Both the position numbers and the translations under genes were made by a program. A stretch of 64,000 nt of DNA from JBCCCJ01 sp039029315 (lineage in GTDB: Bacteria; Bacteroidota; Bacteroidia; J057). The notes beneath the pieces were generated by a model. The model saw only the letters and a list, made by a program, of their open reading frames with translations, was not told where the DNA came from and did not search any database. Below, piece by piece: positions 35,557 through 45,520 of this stretch. Within the stretch, counting starts at the first letter, position 1; every line of letters begins with the position of its first letter. Where the stretch lies: the NCBI GenBank assembly GCA_039029315.1, contig JBCCGK010000009.1, forward strand, positions 110,810-174,809, in the 5' to 3' direction.

Positions 35557-37452
35557 ATGAAGAATCGAACTTTATTCGTTATCATTTTTGTTCAGTTTAC
35601 TCTCTTTTTCAGCCATGGATATTCACAAAAGGTTGGGATCGCAACCGAAGAACCCACTGAAACACTGGATGTGAACGGCAGCATCCGAATTCGGGAAGGT
35701 GCCGGAAGTGGATTGGTACTCATTTCTGATAGTGCTGGAGCAGCGAGTTGGTCCCCTTTATCATCAGCCTGGGACAAGTATATGATTTGTGTCACAGATT
35801 ATGGAGCGATTTCGGAAGATGGAGAAGATGATACGCAGGCTTTCATTACTGCTTTGGACAGTGCTGCAGCTATCGGTGCGAAAGTATGCGTGCCTCCAGG
35901 AATTTTCCAACTGTCATCTACTTTGAGCATTCCGGCAGGAGTCATCATGGAGGGAACAAATCCCGGACATGATCCTCTGATTGCCCCCTACAAAGGATCT
36001 GTGTTGGAGTATGCGGGCTCAGATTGGGCAATCAAGATGAGCCAGAGCAATGCAGGACTACGGGATTTGGCGATCAGAGATGCTTCCGGGCAAGCAAAGG
36101 GAGGGTTATATATCATGGCCGAAACACATCTGGTCGAGAGTCTACAGTTTTCTCGAATTCAGGTATATGGGTTTGTCAATGGAACCGGGATCTTTCTGGG
36201 AGGGAAAAATCAGAAAGGGGTTGCTTATGCCTCTTTTTATGATATTCGGGTTCGAAATGCCAAAATCGGGATTGAGATCAATCCAGAGGCCAGTGGATTT
36301 GCCAATGCCAATTCCTTTTATCATGGCGTGATTTCAGGCGGTGGATTTGACTACTGCCTGCTTGTCAAAGGTGGGACCAGAAACGAGTTCATTGGAACAG
36401 TGATGGAACCCTATAGCACCAATAAGAGCCACTTGAAAGTTGAAGGAGGACATATTGTTGGACGGGGCATATGGATTGAAGGAAGCCAACAGCCCAAGGA
36501 TCGCCCATTGATTGAATTTGCTGAAGAAACATCTGGTTCTACAGTCGAGGGAGCCTATGCAGGCGGATTGATCATCAATCGTGGCAGCAACACCATCAAA
36601 TTCTCTTCCAGCAATTCCCTGGTTGAATCAGATCCTGGTTACAATTTGATTGAGAATCCATTTTTTCTGGGTGTAAGTGGCAATGATATTCCTTCCTGGT
36701 TTTTTACCGATCCAGGTATAGCAGTACAGGTTCAGGACCCAGAGCTTCTTCCCAATTTTCATGTTTTGAAACTGAGTATTCCACCAGGAAAAAGGGTCTT
36801 CTTTGGGCCAGAAAATAACAGTCTTCCTCAAGCGATGGGGCTGTCAAGAGACTCCTATGCCAACTTTGGTGGATATGTGAAAACTGATCACTCTCATTTT
36901 GCTTTTGTAACCTTGAATGCAGATCAGGGAATGATTACTTCCATCCCGCATCGAGCAGATAATGAGTGGCAATTTGTTGGCCTGAGAGGGAAATCTCCTG
37001 CTGGAGCGATTACCCCTCGATTCTTCTTTGACAATAGCGCAGGAACAGATTCTGCGGTTGTATATGTGAGTTGTCCGACATTCTCATTTGGCAACAATCT
37101 GCCCATACTTGAGGCAAAGCCAATCACCAGTGCCGGTGGCGTCTTCAATGGAGTGATTACACAAGGCATGGAAGAGGTGGTAACCCCTGCTAATCATTTT
37201 TTGGTCTTGCCAAAAAAGGGTAATCTCTTTCAATTATCAGGAATTGACTACATCGCAAGAATCAACCATCACGGGCCAGACCGCTTTCCCAAAGGAACCG
37301 TCATCACCTTGTTGTTTGAAAATGAAGGCATCACAATCCTGAACACCGTATATATCCAGATGGTCGGTAGTTTTCAATCAACAGAAAATAGTTCACTCTC
37401 CCTGGTCTCCCTCGGCAATGGAACCTGGCGTGAGCTTGGACGAAATTTATAA
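35557..37452 (+). CDS. Pectate-lyase-3-type right-handed beta-helix protein
   Basis: A 631-residue secreted protein. The signal peptide is about 1-23 (TLFVIIFVQFTLFFSHGYSQ). The N-terminal segment KVGIATEEPTETLDVNGSIRIREG resembles the Bacteroidota surface-protein lead-in. Residues about 72-330 fit the Pectate_lyase_3 fold, starting with VTDYGAISEDGEDDTQAFITALDSAA and continuing with helix-forming coils (GGLYIMAETHLVESLQFSRIQVYGF). The last third lacks known motifs except a C-terminal VVTPANHFLVLPKKG segment. Proteins with this domain are polysaccharide lyases or tail-spike-like binders. No T9SS domain; export route unclear. Confidence 0.8.
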   Translation: MKNRTLFVIIFVQFTLFFSHGYSQKVGIATEEPTETLDVNGSIRIREGAGSGLVLISDSAGAASWSPLSSAWDKYMICVTDYGAISEDGEDDTQAFITALDSAAAIGAKVCVPPGIFQLSSTLSIPAGVIMEGTNPGHDPLIAPYKGSVLEYAGSDWAIKMSQSNAGLRDLAIRDASGQAKGGLYIMAETHLVESLQFSRIQVYGFVNGTGIFLGGKNQKGVAYASFYDIRVRNAKIGIEINPEASGFANANSFYHGVISGGGFDYCLLVKGGTRNEFIGTVMEPYSTNKSHLKVEGGHIVGRGIWIEGSQQPKDRPLIEFAEETSGSTVEGAYAGGLIINRGSNTIKFSSSNSLVESDPGYNLIENPFFLGVSGNDIPSWFFTDPGIAVQVQDPELLPNFHVLKLSIPPGKRVFFGPENNSLPQAMGLSRDSYANFGGYVKTDHSHFAFVTLNADQGMITSIPHRADNEWQFVGLRGKSPAGAITPRFFFDNSAGTDSAVVYVSCPTFSFGNNLPILEAKPITSAGGVFNGVITQGMEEVVTPANHFLVLPKKGNLFQLSGIDYIARINHHGPDRFPKGTVITLLFENEGITILNTVYIQMVGSFQSTENSSLSLVSLGNGTWRELGRNL

Positions 37453-37585
37453 ATGATGCAAATCATCGAAGAGAAGGGGAGTAAACAGCGGCAGATTCGC
37501 CACACAAAATTCCTATATCCTCATCCCTTTGACGCGACTAGATTTTCACGATTTATCGACATTCATAGGCTTTATTCGAATGTGT

Positions 37586-37610
37586 AGGAGAAGGTGGCAA
37601 ACCTTCTCCT
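37586..37610 (+). terminator. Terminator after the beta-helix gene
   Basis: AGGAGAAGGT / ACCTTCTCCT form a perfect 10-bp stem with a GGCAA loop, followed by TTTGCATTTG. It sits 134 bp after the stop of the preceding plus-strand gene and 76 bp before the next start. Confidence 0.6.
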
Positions 37611-37685
37611 TTTGCATTTGATGTCATACATGTTGATTTTGCAACCCTCATCGTGGAATACTCCTTAACCTTCTGATTCCTGCTT

Positions 37686-38756
37686 ATGAAACTGTCTATC
37701 ATCCTTACAGTATCATTGATCTTCTTGACGCAAATGCTTGTCGGCCAGGAAGCCATTCTTTCTGCTGGGTTTATTTATGAATCAGCTCCCTTTCCCGAAT
37801 GCCATGCCTCTACCATTGAAGAAACTCCCTCTGGGCTGGTGGCTGCCTGGTTTGGAGGAACTCGGGAGAAAAATCCCGATGTGGGCATTTGGGTGAGTAG
37901 ACAGGAGGGAGAGAGTTGGTCAGTACCGGTAGAGGTTGCCAATGGTATCCAACATGAAGACAAGCGATATCCGACCTGGAATCCTGTTTTGTTTTATGAC
38001 AAAGCCAGTCAGCAATTGTTGCTATTTTTCAAAGCCGGTCCAACACCCAGTTCCTGGTGGGGCATGTTGACAGTATCGACAGACGATGGCGCAAGCTGGA
38101 CAGAAGCACATCGGCTACCGGAGGACATACAAGGTCCTGTGAAAAACAAACCTGTTTTATTAGCAGATGGACGATTGTTGTGTGGGTCCAGCACAGAACA
38201 TGATGGCTGGAAAGTACAGATGGAGATCACATCGGATCTGGGGAAGAACTGGAAGCTGATCGGACCATTGGAAGGAGAGAACAGTGACAAAGTGATCCAG
38301 CCGACCATCCTGATTCATGGTGAGAATCGATATCAAATTCTTTGTCGTACCAAAAAAAGCTCCAAAATTATGCAATCCTGGTCCGAAGATGGAGGCAACA
38401 GTTGGCGTCCATTCAGCCAGACCTCTCTTCCCAACCCCAATTCCGGTCTGGATGGGGTTACGCTTGCAGACGGACGCCATCTTCTTGTCTACAACCATAC
38501 CAAAACCCCCAAGGGAAAATGGGGTGGGCCGCGATCTCCCCTAAATCTCGCAATCTCTGATGATGGGATCTTGTGGAAGGCTGTAGCCAAACTGGAAACA
38601 GCACCTGGTGAATATTCGTATCCGGCAGTCATACAAGCTTCTGATGGCAAAATTCATGTCACCTACACCTGGAAAAGAGAACGGATCAAGCATGTCGTGC
38701 TTGATCCTGGGAAGTTGGGAGGACACCCCATGCCAGATGGGGAATGGGTGGACTAA
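37686..38756 (+). CDS. Secreted sialidase-superfamily (BNR) protein
   Basis: A 356-residue six-bladed-propeller protein with a signal peptide (MKLSIILTVSLIFLTQMLVGQ). Asp-box motifs of the form S/TxDxGxxW are present: STDDGASW (about 130), TSDLGKNW (about 185), SEDGGNSW (about 235). The N-terminal part PFPECHASTIEETPSGLVAAWFGGTREKNPDVGIW is typical of the exo-sialidase-like proteins of Bacteroidota that have lost or changed the canonical arginine triad. Likely a secreted glycosidase or lyase relative; true sialidase activity is uncertain. Confidence 0.8.
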   Translation: MKLSIILTVSLIFLTQMLVGQEAILSAGFIYESAPFPECHASTIEETPSGLVAAWFGGTREKNPDVGIWVSRQEGESWSVPVEVANGIQHEDKRYPTWNPVLFYDKASQQLLLFFKAGPTPSSWWGMLTVSTDDGASWTEAHRLPEDIQGPVKNKPVLLADGRLLCGSSTEHDGWKVQMEITSDLGKNWKLIGPLEGENSDKVIQPTILIHGENRYQILCRTKKSSKIMQSWSEDGGNSWRPFSQTSLPNPNSGLDGVTLADGRHLLVYNHTKTPKGKWGGPRSPLNLAISDDGILWKAVAKLETAPGEYSYPAVIQASDGKIHVTYTWKRERIKHVVLDPGKLGGHPMPDGEWVD

Positions 38757-38823
38757 TGTCCAAAGATGAGCTCGGAGGATTTGGAAAAGATCCCGATACT
38801 TCCGGCAAGCCTTCAGGGATGAA

Positions 38824-41337
38824 TCACTCCACTCGAACAAACCTGGCTACATAAAGATGCATGGGGGTAAATACCTTGAGGAAATAGCTCCCTTGATTGA
38901 GTTCTTTCACAGAAAGACTGCTCGACATAGCCATTGTCTGCTCTAGTACCACCTGCCCCTTCAGATTGATTACCTGAATTCTTTCTATCATTTCTCCTTC
39001 CAGATCAATTCCCAAAACATCTTGCACAGGATTGGGATAGACGGTCAAGCTTCGAATAGGCAAGCCAGAATTGATAGAAGTAAGCGTAGGAAGAGAATCA
39101 GGAAAACTAGCCATAACCCCCTCAATAGACTGATCTGAATAGACGACATCTGGCAGCCCATCCCCGTCCAGATCAGATGATTCAAGGTCAGTAATGATGT
39201 GGAGTTCATGATCCGATACATCAGAGATTTCCATTAAATTTCCATTCAAGGGATTCGGAAGGAGTCCTTTTCGCACAGATGCTTGTCCATTTTTTTGAGT
39301 AGAAAAATAAACAAGATGAGAGCCATCTGGGTTTTGGTCGATGCTGATGTTTGTTACTTTGGCATTCTCTCTTAGGACGACTCGCTGCGAAAACCCCCCT
39401 TGTTGATTGTTGATAAACGCAACAATGTCCACGGGCTCCGTTGGGGCCGGATCATCTAAAAAATAACTGACTAGGAGATCAGGCCAGCTGTCTCCATTCA
39501 ATTCGACTACTTCAATATCTGAAGGGATCGTATAAGGACCGAGTAGCATCGGATTCTCAAACTTGACACCCGTAAACCAATCAATGCATACCCCATCTAA
39601 TCCGGAACTCCCGATGGAAGCAATATCCAAATCTCCATCTTTGTCAAAATCAACAAAAAGGGTTTTAAAAGGGTTGCTTAGACCATTGGGGATGAGTTGA
39701 CTGAAGACGCTTGGATTCGTGATATTCGGCCGATAAAATAGCTTTCCCTCATCTGGCAGGCAAAAGACCATATCCATATTGCCATCATTGTTTACATCAT
39801 CCACAGCCAGATTCTCTACCTGACCTACAGAGTCCTTCACCAAATGAAATACCCATTTCGACCATGGATCTTCATTTTCCAACCAGAAGACGGTTTCTGA
39901 ATATTTGGCTGTTCCAGCAAGGTCGATGTCCGTATCACCATCAATATCTATCGCCACGAGATCCCATAATCCTTTTAGCGGCCGATCTGCTTCGATGGGA
40001 ATGGTGATGGGCAAGAAGTTGCCTGTTCCATCATTTCGAAATCCAAGAATGTGTTCATCATCCCGTTTTTTCTGAATGATACTGCCAGATGCCAGAGCAA
40101 GAATATCGATGTCTCCATCCTTATCAATGTCCACATTGAGTACAGATTGAAGCTTGGTTGGGCGATGCGCGATGCCATTGAATCGTATTTCATTGGCTTG
40201 CCCGATGATAGTTCCAGTCCCGGCCCAGGACCAACCCAGGATGGCATCTGTGAAATTATTTCGTCTACCTGAAAATAGAAGATTTCCGCCAGGATACCCA
40301 TGTCCTTTGACCATGGACAATTTTTGAACATCCATATACATCATGGTGTCATTGAACTGGGCGATATCGGGCCAATCATTGAGGTAACTATATAAGGTCA
40401 TTGTATTCTTGTTAAATGCAAGAAGATCTTCCCAGCCATCCTGATTCAGGTCCGTGAGGAAGCCCCCTCCGTGAACACCTTCTGCAAATAAGTGTGCATC
40501 TTCATGTAGACTATCGACAGTTTTTCTGTACAGATCAGGAGAAGGACCAGTCGCTTCAAAAAACAAAATATCCTTGACCCCATCTTTGTCAATGTCGTGT
40601 ATCATAATATCTTCCCGGGCAGCATATATGCCATATAAATCATTCCCCAATGAAAAATTAGCCTGTCCATCATTCCAAAAAACAGCAGAGCCACCATTGG
40701 GACTGTTGGACCCACCTGTTACCAAATCCAGGTCTCCATCCATGTCCAGGTCATCTGCTTCAATCACCGAAGCATTGGGAACATTGGTAGCAAGGGCATG
40801 TTTGGAGAAAGACCCACTGGCATGGTTGAGATACATCAGCAGGGTATCCCCAAGCAGAGCAACAGCGATCACATCGGTCAATCCATCTTTGTTAAAATCT
40901 CCCGTAACTGCCTGAAGAAAACCCTTGTTGTCATCAATGACATTCGCTGGACCCTGCATAAAGCTATCTCCAGTTGTCCAGATCAATTTTCCTGATTGAC
41001 CAGGATCTACTGTACAAATTAGGATGTCATCGATCCCATTGTTATCAAAATCGGCAATATCAATGTCTCTGGGATTTCGGATAATTGGCCAGTCTCCCGG
41101 CAGAGAAGGTACCATAGGAAGCCAAAAGGTCCCCATATTTTGGTACCACATAATTTCATCGTCATTATTGGACACAATATCCATATTACCATCCCTGTCC
41201 ACATCATGTGGGATCGCTAACCAGGAAAGCTTATCGCTATTGTTGAGGTTGTGATGCTGAAAATCCTGAGAATGAAGAGAGGTAGCGAGGGCCAAAGAGA
41301 GTGCCCATACTGTGAATGTAAATCGTCTGAAGTTCAT
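38824..41337 (-). CDS. T9SS-exported VCBS/FG-GAP repeat protein
   Basis: An 837-residue protein with a signal peptide (MNFRRFTFTVWALSLALATSLHSQ), at least ten calcium-site FG-GAP motifs of the type DxDxDGxxD (for example DVDRDGNMDIVSNNDD, DFDNNGIDDILI, DMDGDLDLVTGG, DIDKDGDIDILAL, DVNNDGNMDMVF), and a C-terminal T9SS sorting domain (LTVYPNPVQDVLGIDLEG..GSYFLKVFTPMHLYVARFV). It reads WLAIPHDVDRDGNMDI near the start. Such proteins are large surface propellers. It is encoded convergent to the sialidase-like gene. Confidence 0.9.
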   Translation of the reverse strand: MNFRRFTFTVWALSLALATSLHSQDFQHHNLNNSDKLSWLAIPHDVDRDGNMDIVSNNDDEIMWYQNMGTFWLPMVPSLPGDWPIIRNPRDIDIADFDNNGIDDILICTVDPGQSGKLIWTTGDSFMQGPANVIDDNKGFLQAVTGDFNKDGLTDVIAVALLGDTLLMYLNHASGSFSKHALATNVPNASVIEADDLDMDGDLDLVTGGSNSPNGGSAVFWNDGQANFSLGNDLYGIYAAREDIMIHDIDKDGVKDILFFEATGPSPDLYRKTVDSLHEDAHLFAEGVHGGGFLTDLNQDGWEDLLAFNKNTMTLYSYLNDWPDIAQFNDTMMYMDVQKLSMVKGHGYPGGNLLFSGRRNNFTDAILGWSWAGTGTIIGQANEIRFNGIAHRPTKLQSVLNVDIDKDGDIDILALASGSIIQKKRDDEHILGFRNDGTGNFLPITIPIEADRPLKGLWDLVAIDIDGDTDIDLAGTAKYSETVFWLENEDPWSKWVFHLVKDSVGQVENLAVDDVNNDGNMDMVFCLPDEGKLFYRPNITNPSVFSQLIPNGLSNPFKTLFVDFDKDGDLDIASIGSSGLDGVCIDWFTGVKFENPMLLGPYTIPSDIEVVELNGDSWPDLLVSYFLDDPAPTEPVDIVAFINNQQGGFSQRVVLRENAKVTNISIDQNPDGSHLVYFSTQKNGQASVRKGLLPNPLNGNLMEISDVSDHELHIITDLESSDLDGDGLPDVVYSDQSIEGVMASFPDSLPTLTSINSGLPIRSLTVYPNPVQDVLGIDLEGEMIERIQVINLKGQVVLEQTMAMSSSLSVKELNQGSYFLKVFTPMHLYVARFVRVE

Positions 41338-41454
41338 GCTGTTTTTTGCTTGATGAATACTTATTTCCTGATGAATCGGAAAAGGGCAGGTCTGATCAAG
41401 CCTTGAGGCAGGATTTTTTTGAAAAAAAAAGAGAATGTCCTAATTTTTCCACCT

Positions 41455-42054
41455 ATGAAGCTGATTTGGGGATCTGGAAAGCGTGAAAAACAGTTGTCAG
41501 ACCAACAACTGATTGAACAGATTCTTGCGGGAGGTCGGAATCGGGAAGCTGCTATTGTTCAGTTACATCAGGCAAATCTGGGCTTTATTACAAAATCTCA
41601 AAAGGTCTTGGGAATAAAACGGGAGGATGCCCTGGATGTGTACACAGATGCTGTCCTTGTGGTAGCGGAGAGAATTCAAGGAGGTGGGTTTCAGTTGAGT
41701 GGAAAATTGAGCACATTCCTCTATCGGATTTTTTGGAATAAATGTATTGATCAACGTCGGAAAAAATCGATTCATGAAGTGAAAGAGGATTGGGAATCGA
41801 TGTTTTCAGGCATGAGAACAGAAGAAAAAGACCTCCTTGAGCAGATCATTGATTTGGAACGCTTTCAACTAGTGATGCGCCAACTCGAATCCCTGGGAGA
41901 GTCCTGTAGGCAATTGATTTACCTGGGAAAATACCTGGAATATAGTCCTGCTGAACTGGCAGAGGCACTTGGATTGGCAAATGGGAAAAGTGCTTCCAGT
42001 CGCTTGCACCAGTGCATGGGACGACTGCGGAAATTATTAGGGCTGAATAACTGA
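41455..42054 (+). CDS. ECF-type RNA polymerase sigma factor
   Basis: A 199-residue sigma-70-family factor. Region 2 begins near residue 25 (HQANLGFITKSQKVLGIKREDALDVYTDAVLVVAERIQGGGF) and continues with LSTFLYRIFWNKCIDQRRKK; region 4 is SCRQLIYLGKYLEYSPAELAEALGLANGKSASSRLHQCMGRLRKLL. The reading frame is open from TTG 41419, but ATG 41455 fits the family length. It sits 7 bp before the TPR anti-sigma gene, so the two form an operon. Its regulon is not visible. Confidence 0.9.
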   Translation: MKLIWGSGKREKQLSDQQLIEQILAGGRNREAAIVQLHQANLGFITKSQKVLGIKREDALDVYTDAVLVVAERIQGGGFQLSGKLSTFLYRIFWNKCIDQRRKKSIHEVKEDWESMFSGMRTEEKDLLEQIIDLERFQLVMRQLESLGESCRQLIYLGKYLEYSPAELAEALGLANGKSASSRLHQCMGRLRKLLGLNN

Positions 42055-42061
42055 GCAGAAT

Positions 42062-42793
42062 ATGGACGAAGACTTGAAACAAGAGATCGAATCCTTTTTG
42101 AACGGAGAAGGCACTGAAGCAGAACGAACTGATTTCATGGATCGATTGAAACATGATGAAGAGATCCGCGCTTATGTGCAGGAAATCGGCTTGATGGAAC
42201 ATGCTGCAAAGATGATTGGGCGACAAGAAATGAAACGACAGCTCATCGAACAGACTCAGGCAAATTCTGTCTCTGCACCTATTTGGAAGCGTCCTGTTGT
42301 TCTTGTTGCAGCAGTTGCAGCGGTATTGATGTTAGTTATGTTGGCTGGAATGTGGGATCGGATCTTTCCACCCACTCCAGATGAATTGTATTCAAAATAT
42401 TTTGAGATGGAACCACCAGGCAGTCTTCGGAATGATGGACATACGACCTGGAATGAAGCAATGGAAGCCTATACGAGGCAGGATATCCAGGAAGCCAGAA
42501 CCGTATTGATTGCTTTAACAGAGGATAGTAGCTTGGTTTATCGCCAGCGAGCCTATCTGTATATGGGTATTTGTGAGATGCTTCTCGATAATGATCTCTC
42601 TGCCTTGAGTTACTTCCAACAGATCCCGGAGGTTCACCTTTTCTACCCAAAAGCTCATTGGTATCAGGCTCTGGTGTATCTTCGACTTCAGGACCTACCT
42701 TCAGCGAGGAAGGTGTTGGAGCAAATCAGGGAAGATTCTGGTCATCCCAAACAAAAAGAAGCAGTAGCTTTGTTAGAAGAATTGCCCGAGTAA
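42062..42793 (+). CDS. Anti-sigma factor with TPR-like periplasmic part
   Basis: A 243-residue protein. Residues 1-55 are a short cytoplasmic helix-rich part (MDEDLKQEIESFLNGEGTE..FMDRLKHDEEIRAYV), typical of Bacteroidota anti-sigma proteins; one membrane helix follows at about 80-97 (VVLVAAVAAVLMLVMLAG). The C-terminal 140 residues have TPR-like repeats (AYLYMGICEMLLDNDLSALSYFQQIP, AHWYQALVYLRLQDLPSARKVLEQI). It begins 7 bp after the sigma gene. Expected role: holds the sigma factor until a periplasmic signal or a partner such as a TPR-CHAT protein relieves it. Confidence 0.85.
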   Translation: MDEDLKQEIESFLNGEGTEAERTDFMDRLKHDEEIRAYVQEIGLMEHAAKMIGRQEMKRQLIEQTQANSVSAPIWKRPVVLVAAVAAVLMLVMLAGMWDRIFPPTPDELYSKYFEMEPPGSLRNDGHTTWNEAMEAYTRQDIQEARTVLIALTEDSSLVYRQRAYLYMGICEMLLDNDLSALSYFQQIPEVHLFYPKAHWYQALVYLRLQDLPSARKVLEQIREDSGHPKQKEAVALLEELPE

Positions 42794-42884
42794 GAAATTC
42801 GAACCTGAACGTATTCAGTCTCTGTATGAACATACGATCCCTGCCCTTATTTTTTCGACATTTTCCTCATAAACGATAAGAAAC

Positions 42885-43080
42885 TCAGCCCTTCACGATC
42901 CGAAAAAACCGATGCCTCGATCCAGATTGACTTACCACCACATACACACCTTCAGACAAAACTGAAGACGCCGGCTTTACCTCATACAGGCCAGATCCGA
43001 TCCACCTACAACACCTGTTAAGACAACAACAAGCGATCCTCAAAAGGATTAGACCAGAATACAACCGTAGCTTGGGCTAT
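42885..43080 (-). pseudogene. Broken end of a T9SS-exported protein gene
   Basis: Two frame pieces remain of a T9SS C-terminal domain: QATVVFWSNPFEDRLLLS, ending in a stop at 43018-43020, and in another frame GSGLYEVKPASSVLSEGVYV followed by VVSQSGSRHRFFRIVKG and a stop at 42885-42887. Together they give the start (WSNPFEDRLLL) and the end (GVYVVV..RFFRIVKG) of the domain with part of the middle lost and a frameshift. No cargo domain is left; the next bases are the end of the kinase gene of the adjacent cassette. Confidence 0.65.
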
Positions 43081-43088
43081 TGCTTTGT

Positions 43089-44039
43089 TTACGCTATTTC
43101 TCTTAGGATTTGCATAAAAGAATCTTGAGGCAAAGCATTGATGAAATCGGCTATGTTTTTCAATTCCAGATAATGATTCTCCATTCCCGGAGTCGGATAG
43201 GTATAAGTAAAATTTCTGTGTCGCCAAAAACTCATGGCTGCTGCTGCATACACTGTAAAGGGCTGCAGAGCCTGTTGTTCTTCTTGTGTCAGGCAAATTT
43301 CCTGCACATATCCACTCAACAAATGAGACACCTTTTCAAGGTTGATGTGTTGTTCTTCTTTGCACAGACCAATAATTGCCATCCCGACATCAAACATTCG
43401 ATAATAATATGCTGCTTCTTCAAAATCCATGATATGAACCTTGCATGCCTCCTTTTGCACAATCACATTGCTATAGAAAATATCACTATGAATCAAACTT
43501 TTGGGAATCGTGCCAGTCAGATATGGCCTTATTTGATCTTTTATCCTTGACAGCCATTTGTGAAAAGTGGAATTTGCAGCGTAGTGTATAATTTGATCAA
43601 AGCACTCTATCCCATAGCCTAGTTTTTGCGGCAGGTATTCCGGGGCATCAATGTGATGAAGCTGACCCATTTGCACGCCAATCTGTTCTAATAAATCATG
43701 CGATAAGTCCTGGACAATCGTTCCTTCCAAATATGATTTGAGGATGACAGGTTTGCCTTTATACAAGATAACAGCCTCCTTGTCTTTGTTGCGAATAATT
43801 TGTGATGTTAAAAAACCATTGTTATTCAGATGTTCAAGCAGCAGACATAGGTTCAGGGTTTCCGTCCGGGATTTTTGCTCGCATATCGTCAATACATATG
43901 TTCCTGATTCTGAAGCAATCAGGTAATTTGTATTCTCAGAGCCACCACTCAATAGGCTAAAAGAGAGGACGTCTTCGATGTTGAATTGTTTTGCCAACCC
44001 TACTATCATGTCTTTATCTAGTTCAGTATAAGGCATCAT
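43089..44039 (-). CDS. APH-fold kinase, homoserine-kinase II-like
   Basis: A 316-residue protein of the APH/ChoK kinase fold, closest in pattern to homoserine kinase type II: N-lobe LLSGGSENTNYLIASESGTYVLTI, catalytic loop PKSLIHSDIFYSNVIV (the HxDxxxxN motif) and the metal-binding IMDFEEAAYYYRMFDVGMAI. Its ATG lies directly against the stop of the threonine synthase gene upstream, indicating translational coupling and a shared pathway; homoserine kinase supplies O-phosphohomoserine to threonine synthase. It is the last gene of the cassette. Alternative: a kinase for another hydroxy amino acid or choline-like substrate. Confidence 0.8.
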   Translation of the reverse strand: MMPYTELDKDMIVGLAKQFNIEDVLSFSLLSGGSENTNYLIASESGTYVLTICEQKSRTETLNLCLLLEHLNNNGFLTSQIIRNKDKEAVILYKGKPVILKSYLEGTIVQDLSHDLLEQIGVQMGQLHHIDAPEYLPQKLGYGIECFDQIIHYAANSTFHKWLSRIKDQIRPYLTGTIPKSLIHSDIFYSNVIVQKEACKVHIMDFEEAAYYYRMFDVGMAIIGLCKEEQHINLEKVSHLLSGYVQEICLTQEEQQALQPFTVYAAAAMSFWRHRNFTYTYPTPGMENHYLELKNIADFINALPQDSFMQILREIA

Positions 44040-45497
44040 TTATGTCTTTGCTTCCTGGGTCAACTCCCAATTCATTTCCATGGCCTGTATTAAGGCTTCT
44101 TCTAAATGAGAATGGTCACATAGATACACTTTTTCACACATGTGCTTTGCCTCTTCAATGGAAGGATGCAAGGCAGCTTCAGGTAGTTGCGCTGATCCCA
44201 GGGCCTGCTTGATACTCTTTGGAAACTTTGCAGGATGAGCTGTAGCGAGGCAAATCATTTTCCCTTCCCCCAATTTGTCTTGTACATTCTCCAATGCGAC
44301 CAGAGCTACGGCCCCATGTGGATCGAGTACATATGTTTCTGCTTCATAGATGGTTTTGATCATCTCAAGTGTTTCTTTGTCAGAAGCGCTGTAGGATAGA
44401 AAATTGTTGCTGTAGAGCCTAAGAGTTTCTGCGTCAAAGGTGACGATACCTGACTGCTTAAATTCCTCCTTCCAATGCTTTATTTTTGAACTATCTCCAT
44501 CCGCACAAAAATATAAATACCTCCAAAAGTTATATGGAATGAGAATGTCAATCGCAGAGGATTCGGTTTCAACTATTTCTTTTTTCAAAAAAACTCCCTC
44601 AGAAAAAATCCGGTGTAGACAGGCATTTTCATTATTTGCTGCAATCAAAGTCGTAATAGGTAAGCCCATTTTTCGTGCTAATGCTCCTGCACATACATTT
44701 CCAAATCCTCCTGATGGAACAGCCATGTGTATCCGTTCACCGATGGTCTCAACGATTTGAAAGTAACCATAAAAATAATGCACCATTTGCATCATGATCC
44801 GGCCCCAGTTAATAGAGTTTACACTGGACAAATTCAGTTTTTCTTTGAACGGTTTATTGGCATATAAACTAGCGATGACCAAATCCAAATCATCGCCACC
44901 ATCGGGACAATTCGCTACACCAACCGGATGAATATTGGCATGAGGCAGTGTGGTCATTTGCCGTTCCTGTTCCTCTGTAATCATATTTTTGGGATACAAG
45001 ACCCAGGCATCCAAATTGGATTTCCCTGCTGCAAAATAGGCAGTAGCCGGGCCGGTATCTCCAGTTGTAGCAACTACGATTGTCAGGTGTTGCTTTTTTC
45101 TTTCCAGGAAAAAATTGACCAGGTTGACCAGAAATGCCAATCCTATATCTTTGAAAGAAATTGTTGGGCCATAAAACAATTCCATGATGTAGGTATCCTT
45201 TTTTGATTGCAATGGATACAATGGAATGATTTCCTCTTTTTCAAAAGGGGCATAAGCCTCTCGCAAGATGTGTTTTAATTCCTTTTCGGAGATAATGGAC
45301 CGGTCAATAAATAGTGATAAGATCTCAAAAGCCAGGTCCAGATAGTCCAGATCTTTCCAGGCATTCAATTGCTGGATTGAAATGTCAGGCAATCGTTCTG
45401 GCACATATAAGCCACCATCTACTGCGAACCCATCCAAAATGGCAGTTTCAAAATCTACAGGGCTTCCCCCTCCTGTATTGCTGATGTATCTGAGCAT
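44040..45497 (-). CDS. thrC: Threonine synthase (long form)
   Basis: A 485-residue PLP enzyme of fold type II, long-form threonine synthase. N terminus YISNTGGGSPVDFETAILDGFAVDGGLYVP is the characteristic motif; the PLP lysine is K116 in ELFYGPTISFKDIGLAF; phosphate/PLP-binding segment ATTGDTGPATAYFAAG; later SSVNSINWGRIMMQMVHYFYGYF and VPSGGFGNVCAGALARKMGLPI. It converts O-phosphohomoserine to threonine, or a related elimination/replacement if recruited elsewhere. ATG 45497 follows a GGTG-containing leader; GTG 45500 is also possible. Encoded between the EF-hand lipoprotein and the kinase genes, tightly packed. Confidence 0.88.
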   Translation of the reverse strand: MLRYISNTGGGSPVDFETAILDGFAVDGGLYVPERLPDISIQQLNAWKDLDYLDLAFEILSLFIDRSIISEKELKHILREAYAPFEKEEIIPLYPLQSKKDTYIMELFYGPTISFKDIGLAFLVNLVNFFLERKKQHLTIVVATTGDTGPATAYFAAGKSNLDAWVLYPKNMITEEQERQMTTLPHANIHPVGVANCPDGGDDLDLVIASLYANKPFKEKLNLSSVNSINWGRIMMQMVHYFYGYFQIVETIGERIHMAVPSGGFGNVCAGALARKMGLPITTLIAANNENACLHRIFSEGVFLKKEIVETESSAIDILIPYNFWRYLYFCADGDSSKIKHWKEEFKQSGIVTFDAETLRLYSNNFLSYSASDKETLEMIKTIYEAETYVLDPHGAVALVALENVQDKLGEGKMICLATAHPAKFPKSIKQALGSAQLPEAALHPSIEEAKHMCEKVYLCDHSHLEEALIQAMEMNWELTQEAKT

Positions 45498-45520
45498 CAC
45501 CTTTTTTTGCTGTTGAACTG

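Noticed and set aside
43018..43296. A 92-codon minus-strand frame as a separate gene
   Set aside because: Most of it overlaps the kinase gene in another frame; only its tail is meaningful, as the broken T9SS sorting domain.
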